Positions 30,013-45,000 of a stretch of 64,000 nt of DNA are shown here, piece by piece. The stretch spans positions 8,436,001 through 8,500,000 of the forward strand of contig CM024180.1 of assembly GCA_013433145.1 (NCBI GenBank). The letters run 5' to 3'. Below the pieces are notes generated by a model. That model saw only the letters and a list, made by a program, of their open reading frames with translations, did no database searches and was not told where the DNA came from. Position 1 is the first letter of the stretch. The number at the start of each line of letters is the position of its first letter. This stretch comes from Ascaris suum (Eukaryota > Nematoda > Chromadorea > Rhabditida > Ascarididae). Both the position numbers and the translations under genes were made by a program.

Positions 30013-33000
30013 CTGCAATTAGTAATTCAATATGCTTACCAATTTCTAGGCTCTCTTTTTTCCCAGGTAATACTCTGAAAAACGTGACAACTATTGAGTG
30101 AGTTAGACTATGAATTAGGCAAGTAGAAAGTAAAGGTATTCTGTCATTCACTTCTTTAACGGTAACACCATTATTATAGGAGATTACATATAAAGGTAAC
30201 TAAGAGTTAGATTAAAGGTGACATTCATTATTGTACAGGAAAGCTAAATGAAATAATACATTCATTTTTTTTTCTCGAGCCAGACTAAACGACCAACCGG
30301 CTGTCACGAGAGAGAAAAATCTGTTTAAATGCGAAATTTTTATTCACAGGAGAAATTCTTTCTCCGTCAGCACCATGTTTATCATATATTACAAACTGGA
30401 GTTGATCTCATAAATTCGAATGGATTACTTGGGAAAAACCTCCAAAAGCTTTCAAATTAACGATCTCACCCGGAAAAACACTCGGAAAAAGTCAGGTAAC
30501 AAAATTCAGGTAAATTCAAACATTTTTTTCTAACTAGGAATCGATTAGAAAACATTATCCAGCACTTTTTAAAGATAAACATTCATGAATTCTGTAGAGG
30601 AACATAAGAGCGACTCGACATTCATGCCTGCTTCCAGTTCACTTATTACAGTTAATGCTTGCATTCGATCATTTCACCAGCCGATAGAACAACATGACCG
30701 CCCATTTATGGACTATATTAATTTCGAACTGAAATAATCAATAAAGCTGGCAATTATTATTGCCAGCTTCATTGATCTTTTTCAATTATTTACTAAGTAT
30801 GAAACGTTCATATAGCTAGAAAGGTTCTATAGAGTGTTAATTGTCACCTATAGTTAGCAAAAAATCATATTAAAAGAAAACGTACGATCAGCGTCATGAA
30901 CTATTTGGAAGTTTTTCACCGATGCTTGAGTGACTCGACCATGAAAATTGAGCACATATGATTGAGTATCTGAAATTTTATATTCATTAAAAATTCCACT
31001 TGGAATAGAATTATTGGTTGATAGAACTTCGATTACCATCCCCTTTTTCTTAAAATTTTCAAAATATTTAATTGTTTCCGCTTTTTCATCAAAATTTTAA
31101 TGAAAATGAAAAAGAAAAGAATACCTAAATTTATTTATTGCTTAAGATTCATCTTCTCCATATAAGTTTCCCTCCGCTATAATTCACTCGAAAAAATATT
31201 CGAACCTTCATTCCAGACGGGATTTTTGTTATGCATCGCGATCAATTCATCAGTTCGACGACTTTTCCATCTTTCCAGAATGGCATCCTTCTCCTGCAAT
31301 TAGTACTAATTCTTAAAAAAGAGGCAGCTATCATGATATATATTTTTTTTATTTCCCTCATTTATCAATTAAATTTACCAAGCAGAAAATTTAGCGAAAG
31401 AATTTGATAAAATGATAACTTGAAAGGTTTTATGATAGATTTCCTAATAATTTTTTACTCTTCTCGTGTTTATACAAATCGACATAACTAATTTAGCTCA
31501 TTTGAAAATATTTTTTACTAATTCTCTATATACTTTAGCAAAGAAAATTATTAAGAAGCGACATGTGAAGTATTCATTTATATTTGCTAATTACTCAATT
31601 ATGCTCTTCCTTTTGTTTTTTTCTTTAAATTGTCGTATGTTTTGAATACATCCAATTTTTCTAGTTCCTTTATGAAAAAAAAAAATTCGATGAAATATCG
31701 ACAACACTCACTGAAATTGGACGGATTTGTTTTCGTCGATAATTTTCCGTGTCATAGATTCCTGGAATTAAAACAGTCATCTTTCTTGGTCCTTTAAAGC
31801 CAAGAACGTTCGTTTCCTGGAAATAATCGAAATTTCACGCATGATTCGAAACGTTTCAATGATCAAACAATTCCTATATTCTTATTTCATCTCAACATCT
31901 TCTTGTGTCATCTTATATCCATATTTAATTTAATCTTCTATATTTAGCGCTCATCGGAAGAAAGCAAAAATAGCAATTTTTGAGGATCGACTGATCGAAT
32001 GAATATAAACTGAAATAACAAATGATCGTTGTAGTCTATAACTGAAATCGAAACTGTTTGTAATAAAGCCGAAAGCAACGCCGACGATTTAATCAAATTT
32101 CACTGAACTACCTTCACCTTGTAATTCCAAGAATTTCATATATTGAAAAAAAAACTTTACTTCGTCAACTCTCTCAACTTGATTTCTCCAACCTTCACAT
32201 GAAACGTCATTCAAGAAAAGTACAATACGAGCAAACTGTGGCAGTTTTTCACTCTCTACAGAAATAGCACAATGATATACGTTGTTGCAAATCCATAATT
32301 GTTCGTTAGAAAGATAACTATTGCAGAAGAGCCCAATTAGGAAAAAAAAAGAATAATTTATTTCCACTGTTTCTGGAAGAGAAAGAAACTCCCACCACTG
32401 CGAATGATAGTAATGACAATATGTTGGTGGAGAGGAGGGGGGGGGGGGGGAGGAGGAGAACTGGGAACAAGCATTAATAGCAAATTAAAGTAAATAGTCC
32501 CGCTAAGTATAACAATTCAATTTAAAATGCGCTAAAACAGTTTGTAAAAGCAAAGCATCAAAGATAGTGGGGAAAGATAAGGTCCAGTTGGGGGTCATGT
32601 GATACGCTTTGAATTTGGACGAAAAAAAAAGTGGTTCTTAGCTTCTAGATTCTTGCTGCATACAACGAAATTTTTCGCAGAAAGAAATTTCTGTATTTCG
32701 CTTGGCTTCCCAAGTTATCAAGACCATTTCTCGGGCATTTCAGCGCCCTTTCTATTTTTTTCAGTACACCATTCGTCAACTTTTTCCGCCCGAATAGGAG
32801 TTACCCGTGAAGCAAAGAACTGGGCAAAAAACATCTGAAAGAACAACCAATTTCAGCAGAAGCAACGCTTGCATGATGACAGCATAAATTTACATAATGG
32901 AATATGCAAAATTAAAACTTTCGGTCATCCTATTCAGTGCACCAAATTAAAACCATAGAAATATTACAAACTGTATGCAGAAAGACCTAGTAGGGATGCA

Positions 33001-36000
33001 AATTTCATAAAATAAAGGAACATACGTAGATAACGGCAGCTAGCTCTTGTCGGACACCATCACCAATAACGGCTGCCTTCTTTGGATTCTCGCCATTGTC
33101 ATATAGGGTGAAATGGGTTCCCAATGCATTCGACCTGAAACATCACTAGTAAGTTCTTTAATTTGCATATTGATCTAATCGAAAATGAAAAAGAGAAATT
33201 TCCGACAATCACATATGCAAATCCGTTACTTTCTTTTTTCAATTTATCATGTCATACAAAAGTGCAAAAGTGAATTCCGATGCATAAAGGTATGCCCTTG
33301 AAAAAAAACAGTGAAACGCTTCACTTTCCTGCTAACTCCATTCTGCGGAAGTTTGTAGGCGATTTTCATTTTATCGTTAGGAAATCCTAATGATCCATGA
33401 ACTGAATGTTTTGCCGGTTGCAGAAATTATTTATTCAAAGACAGATCTTCACTGTATGCGATATTGATTTTTTCCAGGGGTTTACAGCGATTATATGGAA
33501 GAGCACCAAAAAGGAAGGAGTTTCGAAGACAGAAGATAAATTTCTAGGATATTTATGTATCATTATGATATATTAAAGTATAACGAAGAGATATCCACGT
33601 ATCAATGTGAAAGGTTCAGCACTCTTGCTATCAATGCAAAATTTTTGCTCGCCCCGCTCACTTTAACTTATAAAGAATGCCTTAATCCTGGAGTTCAAGA
33701 TTTTCAACAATTGTTTCAACAGTCAAAAAATTTTTCTTAGTTTCTTTGCCAAAAACAAGTTTGGTAAGGAAGCGAGTTGAACGCCGCATTTCCTCCCAGC
33801 ACTTCCACAGCCACTGAAAGACCGTTCATTTATTGCTTTCTCATCTTTGCGAGCAGCCTCTCGCCTACCATCTGCTGGTCACCAGGATCAGTCTAGCCAT
33901 AGCTGGGCCATTTCCGGTCGAACAAGCACGGCTACTTCGAGCATCAATAATTGGCTAGAGATCTGCACAAATTTTGGAGGTAGGAGGGTAGTAAGGAATT
34001 TAATTATAAATGATTCGAACAGTTCCATGACCTTCCCCTTGAATTTCGGCACTTTCTTGAAATTCCCCCAACTTTTGGGCCGCTTTTTTTTGCTGTATGT
34101 CAAATTTTCAGTTTGGCGCTTTTGGCATGTTACCATCTTTTAGTTGTTCAGTGGGAAGTACCTCTTCGAGAAACTCATCTAATAAGGTAGATGGTACATC
34201 TGCAGCGGACATGGCTCCTGTCAACGTTGCCTAACATTTGGTGGCATGATCGTAGGCATTCCCAATATTTATGTAGTAAACAGCCTATAATTTTAGGTGC
34301 TTTATCCTTCTACCCCCCCCCCTCCCTCTCCCCCATACTCTCCCATCCAACTCTCATCCTTCCTAAAGGCTTTCACGGTTGCCGATTGATCTTATCTGTC
34401 ATCGTTGTCGGAAAGCATCGATATATACGAACCTGACTTTGCCAACAAATGAGCTTCCCACTCTGCTGAGATCGGTCGGATCGATAGAGATCAAATAGTT
34501 CGCTGTTGCGCTCTTTTTTCTTTTCCGAGCTGCAAAAGAAAAACCTGCAAATATCCTTTATGCATCGAAGTTGAAAGAAGCATGGTTATAATACACCTTC
34601 ATTTGTATAACCTTTAGTATAATAAAAAAGCGCAGACATTTGTCTGTGAATGTCTGAAAATTGGTGTCAATATTATCGTTACGATAAATAATGAATACGG
34701 TTGGTTGTACCACATTCAGTCAAAGAAGTCTCTATTCATTTATATCCATCCAAATTTCAATTCAATTTGTGCTGGTCGCTTTAGTTAAACTATGTGCTAT
34801 GCAAAGCTAAGCGAATAGCACGATTGAATATAAATTTTCTGCTTGATATTCCTCTATTCTGTCTTCAATGATTTTAGTGCAAAAGGTTAGTGAGAACGGA
34901 AAATGAAGTTCTTTTTAAACTAAAATATCGAAAAAATAGATGCTAAACGAAAATTTTACGTGTAAACGTTTGCAATTCGTTTGCGTAATAAAACCTGTGT
35001 CCGTATATGAGATTTTCCACTGGAATGCATTTGAGTAAGCGCATTCACCATGCTGAGCAAATTACGTAAAGAATAACCCGTTTTTCGTCGTCCTTCTCCA
35101 AGTGCAAGAAATAGGTGGGGTAGATTCCTCGATCGACACCTTTCTTGTCGCGCGTTATACGACATTTATAAGTTACATTGCGCTTCGCGGGTGCCATTAC
35201 AAATTGCTCCAGGTTAGTGATTATCTCGTTGATATCGGGATATTCCGTACCTGGACACAAAGCATTCATTTTCTTTTCAAGGCAGATATAAGTTCTCTAG
35301 GGGGTATAAAACCAACAGGCTCATAAAATCACCGACCTATTTATCGTCTAAAATTGAATTGACCTCAGATAATCAGCAGATCCATGGAGCGTTTTTTTTT
35401 TCTGAATATAGTCACTCCCGACGACATAATGAAATACACGCCAACTTAGACGTTAAAAAAGAGACTTTTCCGAAACTATTTCATCGAAGGAAATAATTAT
35501 AATAATGACAATATCAACTGTAGTAGGATATTATGAGAAAACACTTCAAAAGATTAATTATGACAATAGAAATAACGGCGCTAACGGCGATGTTGTGTGC
35601 TCGGTGCTTTGTATAATAGCCATTAATCAGCTATGCATCGTCGATGGATCGGATAAATTATTAAGAACTAGATGAGTGGTTAAGAGTTTTCCTCATATCC
35701 AATTGAAGCCAAAGTTTCGATAACTCGTTATTAAATATTTCGAAAATTGAATTTGAAGGAGTTTGGACTGAAGGGTTTAAAAACGAATTATTACAGTAAA
35801 TATATAATCGACAATGGATCGGGAAATGTGTTATTCATAAATGACGAGTAAAATGAACCAGCAGTTATTATTTATTGACTTATTAAATTATTCACTCAAT
35901 ACAAATATTTCAAAATGATAAAAATGTAACCTGCAAGGATATTTTCCTCAAGTTCATCTTTCCATGGCTCGACAGCAAGATCTTCACCTTCAGGAATCGA

Positions 36001-39000
36001 AGTTACAACTGGATCAAATTTTTCGACGTCATCAGGAGCCTTCTTCGACGATAATGATTCGTCTTCATCCGATGAACTGAAGGCATCTTATTTCTTAATG
36101 GAAATTCAACTGAATTTCCTCGAATAACCTGCGACGTGAAATGCGGAATAATTTTTACTCTCGATTACTATTAATAAAAATGGTGCTGTTTTCTAGAATT
36201 AAATTAATAGCTGTTGTTTAGAAAAAGAGATAATATCACTTAGCGGTAGTCGATTCGACCTCTGTGAAGAAAAACCAAATTGAAGACGGCACTCCTATAT
36301 TAAAAATAAATAAAAAAAACCAAATAAAAATGGATGGTACTTGAAGTTTTATAACTATTGAAACTATGAGTATGAATAGAGCACTTCAATATTTTGTATC
36401 TCGCTCCATTCTCTCTCTCTCCTGGTCTCCCTCTATCTCTCTCTCCCTCTCTCGATAAAAATTTTGTTTGAATTTACTGGATATTCCAAAAGAACTTCCA
36501 CTAAGGTAAGGAAAGGAGGAAAGGATACTCATTTATAAATTAAAACGTTTGAGATAAAAGTTTCGTTCAAAATATGCAAATAAAATTTTTCTCAGAAATC
36601 GTAATAAATAAAAACTTTGAAAGTCATTTTAATTGTTTTTTAATGACCGCATGAAACTGTAATTGGCAAATCCATAGGCACTTTCTTTGGTGAGTTCGAT
36701 GGTCGCCAGGTGATTATTTCCCTTCTGTCTTTTTCTCACCGATGAAAGGAAAAGAAACAAAAAAAGAGGAAAAGAAAATGGTCGTTAAGCTTGGCCTCTA
36801 GACAGAAATGATTGCGTGATGGAACAAATTCAATGATGGTACGATAAATATGCATTGCCTATGAACAACACTAATAATAAGTATTTTTTAAACAAATAAA
36901 TATATAAGGAGAAAATATTGGTACAACGAAGATGAACGCACTATAGCGTTGGGATGGTGATGACGATAATGACGGTGAAGACACAGAGAGAGAGAGATAG
37001 ATAGAGCGAGTGAATGAATGCCATAGCCGTTTCGAGGGCTGCTTATATAGCCCTCGAAACGTCATAGATATGTTGATTCATTTACAATCACGATCTGAAA
37101 CAAATATCTTCTTTTCGCTGCACTTTGCCTCGAAACGGCATAGATATGTTCATTCCTTTAAAATCACGATCGGAAACAAAGATCTTCTTTTCGCTGCACT
37201 TTGTCGTTACCGGAAACGGGGCGATTCATCGGTTGAGATGAATATACTGATCTAGCGGCACCTGCTTGACGCCGGAAGTCGACCGATTCATCGTCGATGC
37301 TTTCTTCGCTTTCGCGACACTCCCCACGACGCCAATTCGAGGGTTGAAGAGGGACGAACGACACTGTGCGCTGCTTACCTTCACCGTTGTGTGCTTCATC
37401 TTGACGACCTTTGTCACTTGCAGCTTCAAATGCTTTCGCTTGTGCGACGTCTCCTTTTCTCGGCACACTGGCTTTTGACTTCCTTCGTTCTTCTTTTCTT
37501 CGGCGAACTCGTCTGGCAAGGATGCAACACATGAGCCTTGCCCCTTCACAATAAAAGCAGATTGCCGTCGTCACAATTCCTAAGGCAGCCATTACTGCGA
37601 GAGTTAGGCATAGCCTCCAATGTGACACCACGTCTTCGATCGACCTAGCCAAGCTTTCTCCGGTGTGTCCTAAATCGGACTGGATCTGTCTTAATGCTTG
37701 TTCTCCCACATCGCGTACCTTGTCGAAGATTGTCTTCTTCATTTCCGTGTGACCTGGTTCCAAACTTGATTGACCAATTTTCAACCTTAGCTGCTGAAGA
37801 GTAGCGGCTAATTTTTCTGTTTCAAAGCGCGATAACGTCGGAGCATCAAATATGAGTCCTCTGACCTTGTCGACCGCTGTGTAGTTATTAGGTGGATGCA
37901 AATGCCTTCCCCCTTCACAAGCATAAATTAGTAGCTGCTCCTCTACCTTCGTCGCAATTACATCGTCCCTTTCCATAAGGATTCTCGCTGCCGTGTTACT
38001 GTCCATGGCCGCTATCCACCGCACAATAGTACGCAAATGGTTCATTAGGTGACATCGATGAATTTCCTCGGCTGACTTATAACGATCCAAGCGCTTTTTC
38101 AGTTCATCGAAAAGAAACTGATACTTCGGGTTATTCCTGTCTTCTTCATCCTCCCCTTTTGTTCTTTTGACTCGTGTGGTTTTTCTGATTAGGATGAGAA
38201 GCCCGTTTTCAGCTTGCCACACCTTGTCTAGATTGCACTCTGGCACGGATATGGGCATCTCGCTCTTGAGCCTGAAGGTAGCTTGTAATTCTGGTACTCT
38301 GAGGAACTTCTGCCTTTTCCACATGGTAAATTGTCCTTTAGCTTCATACAGACATTTCTTCACCTCCAGGTTCCAAACCGCAGTGGATCGGGTTCCTTCA
38401 CATTTTCTGTCTTGAATTAGGCAAGTTTTTGGGACTCCGATATCAACAATTGCATGTTCACCATCGTACGATATGATTTCGCTTTCTTCCAATAATAAGT
38501 TAGTCACCGAATAGCACCTTGTTCCTATCCATCCATAGGCGTACTCTGTGGGATTATGACTTCGCCATCTTCGGGCTTTCTTCAAAGACCTGCAATTTCT
38601 TGCCATCCACCCAAATGCCTTTATTCTTTGCCAGCTTTCTGCATTCTTCGGGGGGTACTCCTTCCACCGTTACTTCGTTCTTCGTAACTTTCAGTTCCCA
38701 GACAAAGAAGGCTTTTGTGCAGACGGTTCTGGTGATGTTGGTGCAAAAACTGGCTTGTATCTTCATGTACGACGGCCTAAACAACGTGGCACTGAGTTCT
38801 TGTTCGCTAGGTTCCGCTCCTTCCTTTCCCACACAATCTTCCAATTGTGGTAGGGGAACAAACAGTCCTGATCTCTGCCGCACACATTGAGGAGTCGTGG
38901 TTGTTACTTTCATTATGAGACACAAAGTAATTATGGTAGAGAGCACATGGCTGTGCCATCCTGCCCTCCGAGGGCGAAGTTGCCGAGTCGTTCTGGGACC

Positions 39001-42000
39001 TAATGAGGCTTCGTTTTGGGGTTCGCGCGGTCGGAATCGATGTGGTCGAGTTCAGCAGAAACTTGTTCAGGTGCATCGAGTTCAAGTTGGTACAGCGCGT
39101 TTACCGGACGTTCCCAATAGTTGCCGTTAGGAAGGCGAATAGTTGCGCTGCGCCAACTATCACTGACGTTGGTGACGATTGCCAGTGGCCAACAGCCACG
39201 AGGGAGATCATCTTCTCTCACCAACACGACTTCTCCGACTCGGGATGCGCTTTTCGTTTGAAGGCGAGGGCTTGAATGCTGCGTTTGTACTCGTTCACGG
39301 AGAAGGCTAAGGTACTGAGAATGCCATAGCTCCCAAAACTTGTCCGCATGTTTGGATTGCTTCTTCCAGATGTCCATAAGTTCATGCTGGGAGCCTGGGG
39401 GTTGGTACGGAGGATCACTGCCGTCACTGGGCAGCGGCATCGGAGCTACAATCTTCGCATGAGGCGTCAGAAAGTCAATTGGTCGAAGGGCTATAGTCGT
39501 ACTGTCGTCCAGGGGTGCGAGTGGTCGCGAGTTGATGATGGCTTCAACCTCCACGCATAGGGTTGCAAGTTCAGTATCCGAAAGAATTCTGCCTATCGCT
39601 GGACGAAGCGCTGACTTCGTGAGGCCAATGAGGCGTTCGTACAGTCCGCCTTTCCAAGGAGCATGGGGGTGTAATGAACGTCCACTGTATCTGAAGCTTG
39701 CGCAGGAAGTTGTTAACTTCCTCCGTTTGAATCATCTGGTTTAGTGCCTCGCAGAGCACCTTGTGAACCGCTTTGAATTGTGTGCCGTTGTCTGAATAGA
39801 GGGCTGTCGGAATACCACGCCGACCGAAGAACCGCTGAAATGCATAGATGCATGCAGTGGCTGATAGATCGTGCACAACTTCCAAGTGAATAGCTCTGGT
39901 CGTGAAGCATGTAAACAGAGCAATCCAGCGTTTTTCTTGCTGCCCTTTATTTCTGACATTGATAGGTCCGAAATAATCGACTCCCGTATGTTCAAACGGG
40001 CGGTGGCGCTTTACCCTTGCACTTGGGAGAGGCGGAAACGGGGGCAGTGCAAAGGGAGCTGCCTTCCATCGCTTGCATCCTGTACATTTTCGAATGACTC
40101 TGGCGACGGTACGTCTGCCTTGTGGACACCAGTATTGCTGTCGAAATTTGCTGAGAGTTTGCTGTAGTCCAGCATGAAGAAGTCGCAAATGCGATTCGGC
40201 AATAAGCAGCTCGGTCAGCTTTCCGTGACGCGGGAGAAGTAATGGATGATTCTCAATGTCGGTTACATTATGCATTCTGCCGACAAAGTGCCACAGTCCT
40301 GCGGAATCCATTTGGGAGAGATCCGGCGGCTTCTCATAATATTCGCGTTGTGCTTGTTTCAAAAGAAGTTGCGTGGCTTTCAGGGCATATTGTCGAGGAG
40401 TTGCTAGACGCTTACGTCGAACTCGATCGATGAATTCTAGTACTCGACATATCGTACCGTTGAGAGCCGTCCAGTGGCTAAATCGTTCGAGATCAATCAG
40501 CTCAATAAACGGGGTTGGAGCAACAGACACGAAGACTGTTTCATCCTGTTCTATGGACGCATTTGGAGAGCCGGTAGGCTGCCACTGAGGCCACTGATCT
40601 TGATAAATTAGCCACGTCGGTCCGTGCCACCATAATCTATTAGCGGCAAGTTTTTTTGGAGTACAGCCTCGAGAAGCGATATCTGCAGGATTGTGTTCCG
40701 TGGGTACGTAACGAAAAGACGCCCCGCGGGCGGCATTCCTTGATACGATTTTCGATAAAGCGCTGCTGACGCATATTCGAAGACAGCCAGTGCAGGACTG
40801 CCTGAGAGTCGGTCCAAATAGTGAGTGGCATAGCGTATGAAGGCAATTTTCTTTGTATCAGGCGCGATGTTCGAACACCAAGCACGCAAGCGAGGAGTTC
40901 CAATTTTGGAATAGTTATCTTCTTAACCGGTGCGACTCGAGCCTTAGCAAATATTATTGACGAATTTTGGCCAGGATTACATATGTACAAGCTTGCAGCA
41001 TACGCGGTGGCCGATGCGTCTACAAAGACATGTAACTGCGCACCCTTGCTGATAAGAACTTTTCGCGGCAAGGTGAACTGCTGTGGGCTCCATGTGCTTG
41101 AAAGGGAAGTCCACTGATCTGCGCATGTTTCTGGTAGAGGATCATCCCAGTTCACCTTTTGTTTCCACAGAAGTTGTAGGAAAAGTTTGAAGGGAATGAG
41201 AAGTGGACTTAGTAAACCGAGCGGATCGAATACCGCAGCAACTGCTGCTAGAATTGTGCGCCTTGTCGCTTGATGTGGGGCCTCTTGCATGTTTAGGCAC
41301 ATTGCGTCTCGCTCGATATCCCAAGGGATGCCCAGAAATTTGATTACGGGACCGGGAAGTGCGTCTTCATGCGGCAGGCAATTATTGAATTCCGGAGAGT
41401 TCGAGCTAAATTGCCTTAAGTTCATGCAGGCTTTGTGAAATAAATCTTTCGCGCCCTTGTACTTCTCAATAGCTTCCTGCACAGAATCAGCGCATAAAAG
41501 AACATTATCCACGTAAACACCTACCGCAACTTCGTTAGCGAGCGGAGTTCCTTCTCGTGAGCAGAGATATTGAATGGCGGCTGCAAGAAGAAATGGACTG
41601 CAGACAATACCGAATATGACTCTGGCGAACTGATATATGACGAGATTCTGGGCGACAGGAGGTTGTGTAATATCCTTCAGCCACAGGAATTTGGTGAACG
41701 GTCGATCCTTCACATTGAGGCGAAGCTGATGAAACGCTTTTTCGATATCAGCGATGATAGCAATTGGAGGAAGCCGCCAGCGTAATATCATGCCGATCAG
41801 TTTCGGTAATAGCACTGGTCCTCGCAGAATGTAGTCGTTGAGACTGCATTGTCCTCTCGCTCTCGCACTTCCATCAAAGACTATACGCAGCTTCGTAGTT
41901 TCTTTGTTCTCTCGCAGGACGGCTTGATGTGGGAGGTAATGTTCGAGAGTGTCAGGGGTACGGGTGGTGCGTTCAATAATCCCAAGATTCTCTTGATCCT

Positions 42001-45000
42001 GGATGTCGGCATTATACCGAACAAGGAACTGAGGGGAGCTGCGGGACTTTTCCAGAAGGAGCGTAGACGTCCCCAACAAAGCCCAAAACTGTTCGACAAC
42101 GGCTGGGAAATGTCCTCAGCTGGGCGCCATGGAAAAGAAACGTTGATTCGTCCATCCGGATCGATGCAGGTAGTTCGTCCGAAATGCTGAAGACCAAGCA
42201 GGTCGTCATCACCTTTGAGCTCCTGATCCCGTACACCCAGTAGTTCAAGGTCCCAAAATTGTCTGAGTGCATCCTCAGAATAATCGATGCTGATAAAGCA
42301 CTGTAGAAGATCACGCCGTACTGGACGGGATTGTGGACCAGTAACAACATCGCCCAATGTAGTACCGATCAGGGAGAGTCCTTGCTCTCTTCGAGGATGC
42401 TTGATTATTCTTGGAAGCACATCGGCGCCAAGAAGCAAGGATCCGTAGCTGATTTTTGGAGAAGGCTTTCTTGTGTTGCTTTTGGGAAGGGAGGTTTTGA
42501 CACGAATGTGAGCGGACTGTACATAATCCGCGGTACTGTGTTGACCGTGATGCATTCAGCATTGGTTTGTTGAAGGTCCGAAACAATTATGTCAACCCTG
42601 TTCGAAGAAACAGCGATCGGTTCTGGAGTTGCAAAGGCTGCAACTTGAAGCGTCTCGTCAGTTCCGCGCAAACTCAGCTGTCGCGCAACACTTTCTTCCA
42701 AATAAGAGCGCTGGCTTCCACTATCCAGCATGGCGAGCACGGTAGTGTGAAGCTTTTTGTCGAAGGAATTGACCACCTTCACTTCAAGACACCAAAGTAG
42801 CGCTTGCTCGGGACGTGCGACCTGTTGGAAACTAGCGAACGTTGCTGTCGTTGCAATGTCTGAACTTTTGGTTCACGTTGTAGACGAGCATGTGTGGGTC
42901 CCACTGCCTGACGAATTCCGCCACTCATCTTGGCTTCAAGTGGTAAGTGAAGATTCGGAGCAGAAGTGAAGGTACAGACTGAATTTCGATTCTCGCTCGC
43001 TCGTTGCAAGAGACTTCCGTTGATTGGAAGACTTCGGTTCGCTCAAGGTCCTGGGTTCGAGGTGGGTTCAGCCCCCATATAAAGAGAAAATATTGGTACA
43101 ACGAAGATGAACGCACTATAGCGTTGGGATGGTGATGACGACAATGACGGTGAAGACACAGAGAGAGAGAGAGAGATAGAGCGAGTGAATGAATGCCATA
43201 GCCGTTTCGAGGGCTGCTTATATAGCCCTCGAAACGTCATAGATATGTTGATTCATTTACAATCACGATCTGAAACAAATATCTTCTTTTCGCTGCACTT
43301 TGCCTCGAAACGGCATAGATATGTTCATTCCTTTAAAATCACGATCGGAAACAAAGATCTTCTTTTCGCTGCACTTTGTCGTTACCGGAAACGGGGCGAT
43401 TCATCGGTTGAGATGAATATACTGATCTAGCGGCACTGCTTGACGCCGGAAGTCGACCGATTCATCGTCGATGCTTTCTTCGTTTTCGCGACACTCCCCA
43501 CGACGCCAATTCGAGGGTTGAAGAGGAACGAACGACATGTGCGCTGCTTACCTTCACCGTTGTGTGCATCATCTTGACGACCTTTGTCATTTGCAGCTTA
43601 AAATGCTTTCGCTTGGCGACGTCTCCTTTTCTCGGCACACTGGCTTTTGACTTCCTTCGTTCTTCTTTTCTTCGCCGAACTCGTCTGGCAAGGATGCAAC
43701 ACATGAGCCTTGCCCCTTACAATAAAAAGCAGATTGCCGTCGTCACAATTCCTAAGGCAGCCATTACTGCGAGAGTTAGGCATAGCCTCCAATGTGACAC
43801 CACGTCTTCGATCGACCTAGCCAAGCTTTCTCCGGTGTGTCCTAAATCGGACTGGATCTGTCTTAATGCTTGTTCTCCCACATCGCGTACCTTGTCGAAG
43901 ATTGTCTTCTTCATTTCCGTGTGACCTGGTTCCAAACTTGATTGACAATTTTCAACCTTAGCTGCTGAAGAGTAGCGGCTAATTTTTCTGTTTCAAAGCG
44001 CGATAACGTCGGAGCATCAAATAAGAGTCCTCTGACCTTGTCGACCGCTGTGTAGTTATTAGGTGGATGCAAATGCCTTCCCCCTTCACAAGCATAAATT
44101 AGTAGCTGCTCCTCTACCTTCGTCGCAATTACATCGTCCCTTTCCATAAGGATTCTCGCTGCCGTGTTACTGTCCATGGCCGCTATCCACCGCACAGTAG
44201 TACGCAAATGGTTCATTAGGTGACATCGATGAATTTCCTCGGCTGACTTATAACGATCCAAGCGCTTTTCAGTTCATCGAAAAGAAACTGATACTTCGGG
44301 TTATTCCTGTCTTCTTCATCCTCCCCTTTTGTTCTTTTGACTCGTGTGGTTTTTCTGATTAGGATGAGAAGCCCGTTTTCAGCTTGCCACACCTTGTCTA
44401 GATTGCACTCTGGCACGGATATGGGCATCTCGCTCTTGAGCCTGAAGGTAGCTTGTAATTCTGGTACTCTGAGGAACTTCTGCCTTTTCCACATGGTAAA
44501 TTGTCCTTTAGCTTCATACAGACATTTCTTCCTCCAGGTTCCAAACCGCAGTGGATCGGGTTCCTTCACATTTTCTGTCTTGAATTAGGCAAGTTTTTGG
44601 GACTCCGATATCAACAATTGCATGTTCACCATCGTACGATATCATTTCGCTTTCTTCCAATAATAAGTTAGTCACCGAATAGCACCTTGTTCCTATCCAT
44701 CCATAGGCGTACTCTGTGGGATTATGACTTCGCCATCTTCCGGCTTTCTTCAAAGACCTGCAATTTCTTGCCATCCACCAAATGCCTTTATTCTTTGCCA
44801 GATTTCTGCATTCTTCGGGGGGTACTCCTTCCACCGTTACTTCGTTCTTCGTAACTTTCAGTTCCCAGACAAAGAAGGCTTTTGTGCAGACGGTTCTGGT
44901 GATGTTGGTGCAAAAACTGGCTTGTATCTTCATGTACGACGGCCTAAACAACGTGGCACTGAGTTCTTGTTCGCTAGGTCCGCTCCTTCCTTTCCCACAC

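Larger units (their letters stand above)
30013..35065 (-). other. Introns 3-8 of tubby copy 2
   Basis: The non-exonic parts of this span are AT-rich introns of roughly 0.2-2.2 kb. They include a run of 14 G at 32437-32450 and a run of 10 C at 34313-34322. I saw no other gene in them. Confidence 0.65.
37320..43077 (-). mobile_element. Element B internal region
   Basis: Same domain order as A. Copy-specific indels break it at about 42050 (missing C), 40715-40738 (several bases), 39665 (extra G), 39027 (two extra bases) and 38571 (two missing bases). Elsewhere it is nearly identical to A and D and has no obvious nonsense substitutions. Confidence 0.9.
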
